From positions 614,186 to 678,185 of the forward strand of contig NZ_JACHGV010000001.1 of the NCBI RefSeq assembly GCF_014202475.1: DNA of 64,000 nt, given 5' to 3'. Within the stretch, counting starts at the first letter, position 1. The number at the start of each line of letters is the position of its first letter. Both the position numbers and the translations under genes were made by a program. Under the pieces are notes generated by a model that made no database searches, had not been told where the DNA came from, and was given only the letters and a program-made list of their open reading frames with translations. The DNA comes from Streptomyces paradoxus. Lineage in GTDB: Bacteria > Actinomycetota > Actinomycetes > Streptomycetales > Streptomycetaceae. Below are positions 42,734 through 50,159 of this stretch, one piece after another.

Positions 42734-43555
42734 ATGCCGGAACCCCGCGAGACCGCCGTCTACACCCACGGGCACCACGAGTCCGTCCTGCGCTCGCACA
42801 CCTGGCGGACCGCCGCCAACTCGGCCGCGTACCTGCTGCCTTCGCTCAAGCCCCACATGAAGATCCTGGACATCGGCTGCGGGCCGGGCACGATCACCGC
42901 CGACCTCGCCGAGCTCGTGCCCGACGGGCAGGTCACCGGGGTCGACCGGGTGCCGGAGATCCTGGAGCAGGCGCGCGCCACGGCGGCCGGACGAGGGCTG
43001 GCCAACGTCGGCTTCGCGGTCGCCGACGTGCACGCCCTGGACTACCCGGACGACACCTTCTGCGTGGTCCACGCCCACCAGGTGCTCCAGCACGTGGGCG
43101 ACCCGGTACGAGCGCTGCGCGAGATGAGGCGGGTCGTCAGGCCCGGCGGCATCGTCGCCGTGCGGGACGCGGACTACGAGGCCATGACCTGGTACCCCGC
43201 GTCCGAGGGGCTCGACGCCTGGCTCGACCTCTACCGCCGGGTCGCGCGGGCCAACGGCGGTGAGCCGGACGCCGGGCGCCGGCTGAAGTCCTGGGCACTG
43301 CGGGCCGGGCTCACGGACATCACGGCGACCTCCGGCACCTGGACCTTCGCCACACCGCAGGAGCGGGCCTGGTGGAGCGGGCTGTGGGCCGACCGCACCC
43401 TGGCGTCGGCGTACGCGGACCGGGCCGTCGAAGGCGGGCACGCCGACGAGGCGGGGCTGCGGGACCTGGCCGAGGCCTGGCGGGAGTGGGGCACGCGGGA
43501 GGACGGGTGGTTCAGCGTGCTGCACGGAGAAATTCTCTGCCGCAAGGAAGCCTGA
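42734..43555 (+). CDS. Class I SAM-dependent methyltransferase
   Basis: 273 aa. Motif I is ILDIGCGPGTITADLAEL, followed by VTGVDRVPEILEQARA, a motif with FAVADVHALDYPDDTF, and MRRVVRPGGIVAVRDADYEAMTWYP. The last block is typical of UbiE/Coq5-like enzymes acting on small molecules in actinobacteria. GGAAGGGG precedes the ATG at 42734; a GTG 12 bases upstream is a weaker alternative. The small hydrophobic gene follows 42 bases downstream. Confidence 0.88.
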   Translation: MPEPRETAVYTHGHHESVLRSHTWRTAANSAAYLLPSLKPHMKILDIGCGPGTITADLAELVPDGQVTGVDRVPEILEQARATAAGRGLANVGFAVADVHALDYPDDTFCVVHAHQVLQHVGDPVRALREMRRVVRPGGIVAVRDADYEAMTWYPASEGLDAWLDLYRRVARANGGEPDAGRRLKSWALRAGLTDITATSGTWTFATPQERAWWSGLWADRTLASAYADRAVEGGHADEAGLRDLAEAWREWGTREDGWFSVLHGEILCRKEA

Positions 43556-43597
43556 AACACCGTTTCCGGGACACCCTGAAAGCAGGAGGTTCGAATT

Positions 43598-43768
43598 ATG
43601 GTTCCCATCCTGCTGGTGCTGCTTCTGGCTTTGGTTCTTTTCGGCGCCGGATTTGCAGTGAAGATTCTCTGGTGGATCGCTCTCGCGGTTCTTGTCCTGT
43701 GGCTGCTGGGATTCTTCGTCCGCGGCACGTCGGCAGCCGGCGGCAGGGGCCGTTGGTACAGGTGGTAG
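43598..43768 (+). CDS. Small hydrophobic two-helix membrane protein
   Basis: 56 aa. Two adjacent hydrophobic segments (VPILLVLLLALVLFGAGFAV and ILWWIALAVLVLWLLGFFV) are followed by a short Arg/Trp tail (GRGRWYRW). AGGAGG 8 bases upstream of ATG 43598 gives strong translation support. Such tiny hydrophobic proteins are common in Streptomyces stress regions; function unknown. It converges on the gas vesicle operon across a very strong hairpin. Confidence 0.8.
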   Translation: MVPILLVLLLALVLFGAGFAVKILWWIALAVLVLWLLGFFVRGTSAAGGRGRWYRW

Positions 43769-43771
43769 TAC

Positions 43772-43821
43772 GCACGAGCGCCCCGGGCCCGGGTAAGGGC
43801 CCGGGGCACGCGTGCTCGTGC
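43772..43821. terminator. Long two-part hairpin at the end of the gvp operon
   Basis: The inner stem GCCCCGGGCCC (43780-43790) pairs with GGGCCCGGGGC (43797-43807) around a 6-base loop. The outer stem GCACGAGC (43772-43779) pairs with GCTCGTGC (43814-43821), separated by a 6-base bulge on one side. Nineteen pairs in total. It serves both the small hydrophobic gene and gvpK, which end on either side. Confidence 0.85.
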
Positions 43822-43826
43822 GGGTC

Positions 43827-44129
43827 TCAGTCCCGCGGAAGCAGTGGCCCGAGCGGCCCGAGGTCCAGGTTGAGGTCCTCGGGCCGCAGTCCGTAGCGGT
43901 CGCGCAGTTCCGTCATCCGCTCGTCGAGCAGCATGAGCGTGAGCCCGATCCGCTCCTCCTGCTCCTCGCTCAGGTCCCCCACGTCGAACCGGCGCAGCGC
44001 CTGGCGCTCCATGAGCTGGCGCAGCAGTTCCACCACCGTCAGCACGAGTTTGACCAGGTCGCGCTCGACCGTGTCGGGCTCCAGATCCATCCGGTTGGAG
44101 CGCGGACGGGGGTTCTCGCGGGCGGTCAC
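43827..44129 (-). CDS. gvpK: Gas vesicle protein GvpK
   Basis: 100 aa. The family core is VERDLVKLVLTVVELLRQLMERQALRRFD followed by LGLTLMLLDERMTELRDRYGLRPEDLNLDLGPLG; the last motif is characteristic of GvpK, a minor protein needed for vesicle assembly. GTG start at 44129 overlaps the gvpS stop in GTGA. It is the last gene of the gvpOAFGYZJLSK operon. Confidence 0.93.
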   Translation of the reverse strand: MTARENPRPRSNRMDLEPDTVERDLVKLVLTVVELLRQLMERQALRRFDVGDLSEEQEERIGLTLMLLDERMTELRDRYGLRPEDLNLDLGPLGPLLPRD

Positions 44130-44314
44130 AGCAACTCCTCGAACGGTGAGGGCACCTGGGCGTTCACCGAGCTGATGAGCGCGTTGAGGTCGATACGGAC
44201 GAGGTCGACGTCGGCGATGCGCAGCGTGATGTCCCCCGTGATCACGACGCCGCCGGCGAGCAGCCGGTCGAGCAGGTCCACGAGGGCGACCTCACGGCGT
44301 TCCACTACGGTCAC
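44126..44314 (-). CDS. gvpS: Gas vesicle protein GvpS (GvpA-like)
   Basis: 62 aa, a short GvpA/GvpJ-family protein: VALVDLLDRLLAGGVVITGDITLRIADVDLVRIDLNALI contains the hydrophobic beta-hairpin of the family. GTG at 44314 with GGGAGAA upstream; the frame is open further but without similarity. A minor structural or nucleation component of the vesicle. Confidence 0.88.
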   Translation of the reverse strand: MTVVERREVALVDLLDRLLAGGVVITGDITLRIADVDLVRIDLNALISSVNAQVPSPFEELL

Positions 44315-44330
44315 GGATTCTCCCGGTCGG

Positions 44331-45086
44331 TCATGTGGTCTCCCCGGCGAACGAATAGGCCGCCCAGGGACCGGTGAGCTCGATGCGCATGCCCGGCAGC
44401 TCACCCTTCGTGCGGTCCACCAGTTCCACGAATTCCTCGGAATTCGCGCGCGGAACGAGATAAGCCGCATTCAGCACGTTCCGCCCGGTCGCCTTGGAAA
44501 GCGCGGGATTTTGCGGGGGATGCATCCGGGAATCCTCCGCGAATGCGGAAAGCACCTCGTGCAGCCGGGTCGAGAATGCCTCGGCCTTCTGCCACATCTC
44601 CTCGTGGGAACGGGTCTGCATGCGCCGCTGCCGCAGGTAGTCCCGGCCCGACGCGGGCTTCTGCGCGGGCCGGACGCTCTCCTGCGGCTCGGACTCCGCG
44701 TACACCTTGACGCCCCACTCGACCCGGCCCTCCAGCCGGTCGAGGGTGCGCCGGAAGTCCTCCTCGCGGGCCTCCATCATGATGCGTACGCCGCTGTCGT
44801 CGTGGAAGACGGTGCCGAGCCGCAGCGGCAGCGGGGTCGTGACAGTGGTGAGCGCGTCGATCACACCCTGGTGGGCGCGGGCGGTCTCGGTGAGCCAGTC
44901 CAGGTCCTCCAGATGGCGCCGGAGCGGCTCCTCGGCGAAGTCCCGCTCCGGCACGTGGCTCACCACGGCCACCAGGCCGTGGTGAGTCAGTGTTCTGGGC
45001 GGATCACCGGCCACCCCCGTCAGCTGAACCTGGAGCGGGGCGCCGAAGGGGCGGCAGACGGCGTAGACGTACCGCAGTCCGGTCAC
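44331..45086 (-). CDS. gvpL: Gas vesicle protein GvpL (GvpF/L family)
   Basis: 251 aa. Begins RYVYAVCRPFG, with LVAVVSHVPERDFAE, LPLRLGTVFHDDSGV and a C-terminal PGMRIELTGPWAAYSFAG, the typical ends of GvpF/GvpL. It is a paralogue of the operon's GvpF. These proteins interact with GvpA during initiation of vesicle growth. The start overlaps the gvpJ stop in ATGA. Confidence 0.93.
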   Translation of the reverse strand: MTGLRYVYAVCRPFGAPLQVQLTGVAGDPPRTLTHHGLVAVVSHVPERDFAEEPLRRHLEDLDWLTETARAHQGVIDALTTVTTPLPLRLGTVFHDDSGVRIMMEAREEDFRRTLDRLEGRVEWGVKVYAESEPQESVRPAQKPASGRDYLRQRRMQTRSHEEMWQKAEAFSTRLHEVLSAFAEDSRMHPPQNPALSKATGRNVLNAAYLVPRANSEEFVELVDRTKGELPGMRIELTGPWAAYSFAGETT

Positions 45087-45421
45087 GGTGCCTCCTTCTT
45101 CTCCGCACGGCCGGGCTCCAGTTCCTCCAGCCGGGCCAGCCTCTCGCGCAACTCGGCGTTCTCACGGGTCAGTTCGTCACGGCGGGCCCGTGAGCTCAGG
45201 GCCGGGTCGGTCTCCCACCAGTCGATGCCCATCTCCTTCGCCTTGTCGACCGAGGCGACGATCAGACGCAGTTTGATCGTGAGGAGTTCGATGTCGAGCA
45301 GGTTGATCCGGATGTCGCCCGCGATGACGATGCCCTTGTCCAGGACCCGTTCAAGGATGTCGGCGAGGTTGGCACCGCTTCCCTGACCGTAGGGCTCGGG
45401 CATCCTGCTGGGCGTCGTCAT
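45083..45421 (-). CDS. gvpJ: Gas vesicle protein GvpJ
   Basis: 112 aa. The GvpA-like core is LADILERVLDKGIVIAGDIRINLLDIELLTIKLRLIVASVDKAKE, followed by a C-terminal coiled-coil segment (RRDELTRENAELRERLARLEELE). A tip or nucleation protein in known systems. Coupled by ATGA to gvpZ upstream and gvpL downstream. Confidence 0.93.
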   Translation of the reverse strand: MTTPSRMPEPYGQGSGANLADILERVLDKGIVIAGDIRINLLDIELLTIKLRLIVASVDKAKEMGIDWWETDPALSSRARRDELTRENAELRERLARLEELEPGRAEKKEAP

Positions 45422-46494
45422 CGCCGGCTCCCTGCCTCGACTTCCTCATCCTCGTCCTCGTACTCCTCGTCCTCGTGCTCACCCTCGGGCTCTTCCTCCT
45501 CCTCGGGCTCTTCCTCGTACTCGCCCTCGGGCTCCTCCTCGCCCTGCTCTTCCGACTCGTCCTCGTCGTACTCGTCCTCGGCCTCCTCGCCCTCGGGCTC
45601 TTCCTCGGACTCCTGCTCGGACTCCTCCTCGGCGACCGCGTCGTCGTGGCTGCGGACGACCTCGCCGTCGCGGATCTCGCCGCGCCAGCCGTCCTCCGCC
45701 TCGCCCTTGATCGTGATGAAGCGGACGAAGTTCTTGAGGTCGAGCCGGGCACGGCGGCCCTGGGCGCGCCAGATGTTGCCCGTCTTCTCGAAGAAACCGG
45801 AGGGGTAGTACTCGATGACGAGCAGGACGCGGGTCAGGTTGTCGGTGAGTTCGTGGAAGGAGACGACGCCCTTCGTGGTGCCCTTGGCGCCCTCGGAGGT
45901 CCACGCGATGCGGTCGTCCGGGACCTGCTCGGTCGTCTTCGCCTTCCAGCTGCGGTTGGACCACCAGACCTTCAACTGCCAGTCGGAGGTGGTGTCGTCG
46001 GCCTTGCTCGCGGCCTTGACACCCTTCGCGAAGGTGCTGAAGTCCTGGTACTGGGTCCACTGGTCGTACGCCGTGCGCAGGGGTACGCCGACATCGATGT
46101 GCTCGATGATGACGGTGGGCTTGTTGCCGGAACGGCCTTTGCCCTTGCCCTTGCCGCCCAAGCCCTTGAAAGCGCCTGTGACCTTGTCCTTGAGGCGCGA
46201 GCCGCCCAACTCCAGTGCGGAGCGCAACGGCCCCTTGCCCTCGGCCATCTTGCGGCCTCCCTCGAGGGCGAGCTTGGCGAAGCCGGGGCTGTTGCCCTCG
46301 GCGATGTCGTTCAGCTTGCCGGTGGTCTCGCCGAGCTTGTGGCCCACGCCGGTCAGCATGCGCGTGGCCTGAGCGGCGAGGTACTCCTGCAGTTCGGCCT
46401 TCAGCCGGTCGGCGGCCTCGCTGTGAGCCAGGCCCTTGAGCGGGTTCGTCGCTCCGTTGGCGGCGGACTTCGCCGAGCCGAGAGTGTCACTCAT
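45418..46494 (-). CDS. gvpZ: GvpZ, SRPBCC-domain protein with acidic tail
   Basis: 358 aa. Residues 1-125 are helical (VGHKLGETTGKLNDIAEG) and end in a basic GGKGKGKGRSG linker. About 128-275 is a SRPBCC/polyketide-cyclase-like domain (VIIEHIDVGVPLRTAYDQWTQYQDF, VVSFHELTDNLTRVLLVIEYYPSG). The final 70 residues are almost pure Glu/Asp with Pro, Gly and Tyr (EEESEQESEEEPEGEEAEDE). Named gvpZ by position and domain in the Streptomyces gvpOAFGYZJLSK order. Role unknown; the acidic tail contrasts with the basic tail of GvpY. Confidence 0.85.
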   Translation of the reverse strand: MSDTLGSAKSAANGATNPLKGLAHSEAADRLKAELQEYLAAQATRMLTGVGHKLGETTGKLNDIAEGNSPGFAKLALEGGRKMAEGKGPLRSALELGGSRLKDKVTGAFKGLGGKGKGKGRSGNKPTVIIEHIDVGVPLRTAYDQWTQYQDFSTFAKGVKAASKADDTTSDWQLKVWWSNRSWKAKTTEQVPDDRIAWTSEGAKGTTKGVVSFHELTDNLTRVLLVIEYYPSGFFEKTGNIWRAQGRRARLDLKNFVRFITIKGEAEDGWRGEIRDGEVVRSHDDAVAEEESEQESEEEPEGEEAEDEYDEDESEEQGEEEPEGEYEEEPEEEEEPEGEHEDEEYEDEDEEVEAGSRR

Positions 46495-47261
46495 TCCTCA
46501 CCGCCTCCCTTCTGCAGCCGGGACCGGGCGGCGCCGCCCCGGCCGGAGGTCGCCTTCTTGGCGGGTGTGGTCTTCTTCCCCGCCGCCTTGCGGCCCGCCG
46601 TCTTCTTCGCGGGAGCCTTCTTCGCGGGAGCCTTCTTCGCGGGGGCCTTCTTGGCGGGAGCCTTCTTCGCAGCCTTCTTCGCCGGCGCCTTCTTCGCCGG
46701 CGCCTTCTTGGCGGGAGCCTTCTTCGCCGCGGGCTCCTCTTCCTCTTCCTCTTCGGCCTCGGAGTCCTCGGGCTCCTCTTCCTCTTCCTCTTCGGCCTCG
46801 GAGTCCTCGGGCTCCTCTTCCTCTTCGGCCTCGGGCTCCTCTTCCTCTTCGGCCTCGGGCTCCTCTTCCTCTTCGGCCTCGGGCTCCTCTTCCTCGGCGT
46901 CCTCGTACTCGGCGTCCTCGGCCTCGTCGTCCTGGCCGGGCACCACTCCCGTCAGCTGGTCGCGCACCTTGGCGGTCCGGCCATGCAGCCGGTCGGCGAG
47001 GGCATCGATCTGCCGCTCGACCATGGCACCGGAAGCGGCCTTGCCGACGCCGCGCAGATCCTGCCGGAGCTGGTCGCCGATCTCCTTGAACTGCGGGTTG
47101 TTCCGCAGCTGTTGCTGGACCAGATCCGCGACCATGCGCGGGCTCAGGTTCAACTTCTTCCCGGCGACCAGGCCACCGACGGCCATCGCCATCTTCAGTT
47201 TCTTGGTCCGTCCCAGGAGATATCCGGCCCCTATGGCAAGACCCAGTCCCGTTCGGTTCAT
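46491..47261 (-). CDS. gvpY: GvpY, gas vesicle accessory protein with acidic then histone-like basic tail
   Basis: 256 aa. Residues 1-105 carry a Gly-rich hydrophobic N-terminus (LGLAIGAGYLLGRTKKLKMA) and a helical region. About 105-170 is acidic, built from EEPEAEEEE and EPEDSEAEEEEEE repeats. About 170-240 is a Lys/Ala/Pro tail made of APAKK repeats, like the C-terminus of histone H1 or mycobacterial HupB. Named by position in the operon. Opposite charges in one tail suggest polymer-like self or partner interaction (inference). Coupled to gvpG and gvpZ by ATGA overlaps. Confidence 0.85.
   Translation of the reverse strand: MNRTGLGLAIGAGYLLGRTKKLKMAMAVGGLVAGKKLNLSPRMVADLVQQQLRNNPQFKEIGDQLRQDLRGVGKAASGAMVERQIDALADRLHGRTAKVRDQLTGVVPGQDDEAEDAEYEDAEEEEPEAEEEEEPEAEEEEEPEAEEEEEPEDSEAEEEEEEEPEDSEAEEEEEEEPAAKKAPAKKAPAKKAPAKKAAKKAPAKKAPAKKAPAKKAPAKKTAGRKAAGKKTTPAKKATSGRGGAARSRLQKGGGEE
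46605..46735 (-). repeat. 15-base coding repeat for APAKK units in gvpY
   Basis: About eight degenerate copies of a 15-base unit (GCCTTCTTCGCGGGA on the plus strand) encode the Lys/Ala/Pro tail. Next to it, 46738-46920 repeats CTCTTCCTCTTCGGCCTCGG-type units encoding the Glu-rich stretch. Slippage-prone sequence; copy number may vary between strains. Confidence 0.8.
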
Positions 47262-47521
47262 GGTGTTGTCCCGTTGCCTGTTCCCGCGCTGCCGCGCGAA
47301 GCGATCTCCAACCGGTCGAGGAGCTCGTCCTCAAGGTGGTCGAACTCTTCCTCCGTGATCTCTCCGGCCTCCATCTGCTCCTCAAGGCGAGCCAGTTCGG
47401 CCCGGATCGTGGCAGGGTCGTAGTAGATCCGCTCGGCCTCCTGCACCACCTGTTTGATGGCCCAGGCGCTGCCGCGTACCGGTGCGAACGGCAGCAGCAG
47501 CACCTCAGAGATCAGGCCCAC
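47258..47521 (-). CDS. gvpG: Gas vesicle protein GvpG
   Basis: 87 aa. Typical GvpG: begins VGLISEVLLLPFAPVRGSAW and continues with a helical segment holding AELARLEEQMEAGEITEEEFDHLEDELLDRL. GTG 47521 lies 4 bases after the gvpF stop; the longer open frame has no GvpG similarity. An accessory protein needed for vesicle formation in known systems. Confidence 0.92.
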   Translation of the reverse strand: MGLISEVLLLPFAPVRGSAWAIKQVVQEAERIYYDPATIRAELARLEEQMEAGEITEEEFDHLEDELLDRLEIASRGSAGTGNGTTP

Positions 47522-47525
47522 GTCG

Positions 47526-48299
47526 TCACCCCGCTCCGGTGTCCGTTCCGCTCGCCACGGTGCCCGCGGGCTCGGCCGGGCCGGGCTCGACGAAGCTGTA
47601 CGGCGGCAGCGGACCGTTGACCCGCACCTCCAGGTGCGGCATGTCCTTGCGGACCTGCTCGACCACGGCCAGGAACGACTCGGCCGAGTCCCGGTCCACC
47701 AGGAACGACACATTGGCCAGCCAGCCGGTGGACTCCGGGCCTACGCTCACGTCGTCGGCGGCCGACTCCAGGGCGCGCTGCACGGCGGCGCCGTCGTCGG
47801 CCTCCTTGGCCTTGACCGCGGCCGCGACCATCTCGCCGAGACGGATCTTGTCGTCGTAACTGCCGCCGCCCGCCTGCCGGTTGGCTTCCGCCAGACCGCG
47901 GATGTCGGAGTTCTCGGCCATCACCTGGTGCAGGACGGCCTCTTCGACGTGGTTGGCCTTGACGTTGTACTCGACCCGGTTGTCCAGGGCCCGCAGCCGC
48001 TCCTTGTAGTGCTCGGCGCGCTCGGCGAGCACCCCGGTGATGGAGGTGTCGTCCGGGGCGACGCTGCCGAACCGCATGGGCAGCACACAGCCGGCCGCAC
48101 CCGCCTCGCTGAGCACGTTCTGGTGGGCGAGCAGCTCCTTGCGCTTGGGCCGCAGCCCGTCGGGCGCCTCGCTGACGACGGCCGCCAGGTCACCCTCGCG
48201 CAGGATGCGCACCGGGCGGGGCGGGTCACCGACACCGCTCATGCCCTCGGGGAGGCCTGGGTGCGAACTCGCCGCGATGCCGTAGACGTAAGTGCTCAC
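47526..48299 (-). CDS. gvpF: Gas vesicle protein GvpF
   Basis: 257 aa. STYVYGIAASSHPGLPEG at the start, GDLAAVVSEAPDGLRPKRKELLAHQNVL, LPMRFGSVAPDD and the C-terminal LEVRVNGPLPPYSFVE are all GvpF/L family marks. GTG 48299 overlaps the gvpA stop in GTGA. Thought to keep GvpA soluble and to start assembly at the gas-facing surface. Confidence 0.94.
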   Translation of the reverse strand: MSTYVYGIAASSHPGLPEGMSGVGDPPRPVRILREGDLAAVVSEAPDGLRPKRKELLAHQNVLSEAGAAGCVLPMRFGSVAPDDTSITGVLAERAEHYKERLRALDNRVEYNVKANHVEEAVLHQVMAENSDIRGLAEANRQAGGGSYDDKIRLGEMVAAAVKAKEADDGAAVQRALESAADDVSVGPESTGWLANVSFLVDRDSAESFLAVVEQVRKDMPHLEVRVNGPLPPYSFVEPGPAEPAGTVASGTDTGAG

Positions 48300-48721
48300 T
48301 CCTGCTCCTCCTTACGGCGGGACGACGTGCTCTTGCGGGCTCGCGGACGCGACTCGGTCTCGCCCTCGCTCCGGGCCTGCTTGAAGGCGTCGGAGATGGT
48401 CTCGGCGGCGCCGGACAGAGCCCCCTTGGACTTGCCGCGGGCTCCGGACTCGGTGATCTCCCCGACCAGGTCGGGCAGACCCGGGTCCTTGCGCGGCCCG
48501 GCCTCCAGATCGAGCCGGTTGCACGCCTCGGCGAAGCGCAGATAGGTGTCGACGCTGGCGACGACGACGCGTACGTCGATCTTGAGGATCTCGATGCCGA
48601 CCAGGGAGACTCGCACGAATGCGTCGATGACGAGCCCCCTGTCCAGGACGAGCTCAAGCACGTCGTAGAGACCGCTGCTGCCGCCTCCGCCGCCGGACTG
48701 CTGTGCCGGTACGACTGTCAT
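48296..48721 (-). CDS. gvpA: Major gas vesicle structural protein GvpA, extended form
   Basis: 141 aa. The conserved shell segment spans about 15-75: LYDVLELVLDRGLVIDAFVRVSLVGIEILKIDVRVVVASVDTYLRFAEA. A 65-residue Ser/Arg/Glu-rich extension follows (ARKSTSSRRKEEQE), which cyanobacterial GvpA lacks but Streptomyces proteins have. GAGGAGGAA precedes the ATG at 48721. It is the second gene of the operon. Confidence 0.93.
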   Translation of the reverse strand: MTVVPAQQSGGGGGSSGLYDVLELVLDRGLVIDAFVRVSLVGIEILKIDVRVVVASVDTYLRFAEACNRLDLEAGPRKDPGLPDLVGEITESGARGKSKGALSGAAETISDAFKQARSEGETESRPRARKSTSSRRKEEQE

Positions 48722-48767
48722 GCCGGGTGTTCCTCCTCGTGTGTGGGTGCGGGTCCGGTCAGAGGGC

Positions 48768-49136
48768 CTAGCGGCCGCCCCTGCGCGCGTCGGACCGACC
48801 GCGTTCATAGCGGCGGACGCGCCGGTAACCGGTGAGCTGTCCGTCGGGGTCGAGCTCCACCTGGTAGCTCGCCATCAGGCTCATCGTGTCGGGCACGCGC
48901 TCGAGTTCGAGGACCTCGACCTCCAGCGCCCAGCCCTCCTCGGTCTGCTCGAACGACGACACGGACTCGGCTTCCATGCCGGTGAGCTCCGCGAGCTGGC
49001 CGCGCGCCTGGCGCAGCACCTCCATCGGGCTCGGCCGGCTCTTGGCCGACTGGGTGTCGTGCGTCTTGCTCGTATTCCGGGAGTTCGGGGACTCCTGTGA
49101 ATCCTGTGACTCTTGCGTGTTTTTTGTGTTCGACAT
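48768..49136 (-). CDS. gvpO: Gas vesicle protein GvpO
   Basis: 122 aa, first gene of the operon. The GvpO domain is LRQARGQLAELTGMEAESVSSFEQTEEGW followed by LELERVPDTMSLMASYQVELDPDGQLTGYRRVRRYERGR. The first 35 residues are Ser/Asn/Thr/Gln-rich and disordered. ATG 49136 has GGGGGAGGTGG just upstream; the frame is open to 49193 without family similarity. Only 93 bases separate it from the ligD stop, so read-through from the ndh-tkt-ligD operon is possible. No convincing promoter was found in that gap. Confidence 0.92.
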   Translation of the reverse strand: MSNTKNTQESQDSQESPNSRNTSKTHDTQSAKSRPSPMEVLRQARGQLAELTGMEAESVSSFEQTEEGWALEVEVLELERVPDTMSLMASYQVELDPDGQLTGYRRVRRYERGRSDARRGGR

Positions 49137-49229
49137 GGCCACCTCCCCCTCCGTGTGGCCGCAAGAGTGTTCGCCAAACCTCTCCAGGCGCATGCATCTG
49201 CCACCCGTCCGGCCGGCGGCGGGGGTGCC

Positions 49230-50159
49230 TCAGTCGCGCAGGGCGTTCAGCCGCCGCCGGGCCGGTCCCAGCGCCCGGCCGCGGTTCAGCAGGCCTGACC
49301 AGGGGTTGGTCCGGGCCTGCTCGACGGCGTCGGCGATGGTCCAGCGGCGGGCGTGCAGCTCCGGGTCGTCCAGCTGGTCCCAGGTGATGGGGGTGGCCAC
49401 CGGGGCGCCCGGGCGGGGGCGGACCGTGTAGGGCGCGACGGCGGTCTGGGCGTAGGCGTTGCGCTGGATGTCGAGGTAGAGCCGCTCACCGCGTTCCTTC
49501 TTGCGGGCGGCGGTGGTGAGCCGGTCGGGGTGGGCGCCCGCGAGGGTGTCGGCGACGTCCCGGGCGAAGGCGCGCACCTCGTCGAAGTCGTGCCGGCCGT
49601 TCAGCGGCACGATCACGTGCAGCCCGCGCGAGCCGGTGGTCATCAGCGCCGAGGGCAGGTCGAGCTCGTCGAGCAGTTCCCCGAGCAGCGTGGCAGCCTC
49701 GCGCACGGCCTCGAAGTCGTCCCCCGACGGGTCGAGGTCGAACACCAGCCGGTCGGGGTGGTCGACGCTGTCGGCGCGGGACAGCCAGCGGTGCAGGGTG
49801 ATGCTCGCCTGGTCGGCCAGGTAGAGGAGGGTCGCGGTGTCGTCACAGACGGCGTGGCGGACGGTGCCGCCCTCCTTGGTCACCTCGACACGGGGGATCC
49901 ACTCGGGGTAGTGGTCCGGGGTGTTCTTCTGCATGAACGTCGGGCCGTCGATGCCGTCGGGGTGCCGCTCCAGCATCAGCGGCCGGCCGCGCAGGTGCGG
50001 CAGCATGAAGGGCGCGACGGCCCGGTGGTAGTCCACGAGGTCGCCCTTGGTGTACTCCTTGGCGTCGCCGCCGCCGGGGAAGAGCACCTTGTCCGGCCGG
50101 TGCACCTCCACCGTGCGGCGGCCCGCCCGCACCCTGCGTGTGCCGTCGCCGCCGCTCAC
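49230..50159 (-). CDS. LigD-type polymerase domain (non-homologous end joining)
   Basis: 309 aa stand-alone primase/polymerase domain of the archaeo-eukaryotic primase family. Signatures: PFMLPHLRGRPLMLERHPDG, MQKNTPDHYPEWI, LVFDLDPSGDDFE with the catalytic DxD, MTTGSRGLHVIVPL and ARRWTIADAVEQ at the end. It fills gaps and adds nucleotides at breaks joined with Ku and a ligase; neither ku nor a ligase domain lies in the window. GTG 50159 overlaps the transketolase stop in GTGA. Confidence 0.93.
   Translation of the reverse strand: MSGGDGTRRVRAGRRTVEVHRPDKVLFPGGGDAKEYTKGDLVDYHRAVAPFMLPHLRGRPLMLERHPDGIDGPTFMQKNTPDHYPEWIPRVEVTKEGGTVRHAVCDDTATLLYLADQASITLHRWLSRADSVDHPDRLVFDLDPSGDDFEAVREAATLLGELLDELDLPSALMTTGSRGLHVIVPLNGRHDFDEVRAFARDVADTLAGAHPDRLTTAARKKERGERLYLDIQRNAYAQTAVAPYTVRPRPGAPVATPITWDQLDDPELHARRWTIADAVEQARTNPWSGLLNRGRALGPARRRLNALRD

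Noticed and set aside
45475..47358. A 627-codon plus-strand open frame with Phe/Ala- and Ser-rich repeats over gvpY and gvpZ
   Set aside because: The repeats are the reverse of the acidic and APAKK repeats of GvpY/GvpZ, whose order in the gvp operon is established.
49155..49179. SigB-like GTTT-N15-GGCCAC before gvpO
   Set aside because: The -10 matches only 4 of 6 bases and a start there would fall inside the ribosome site of gvpO.
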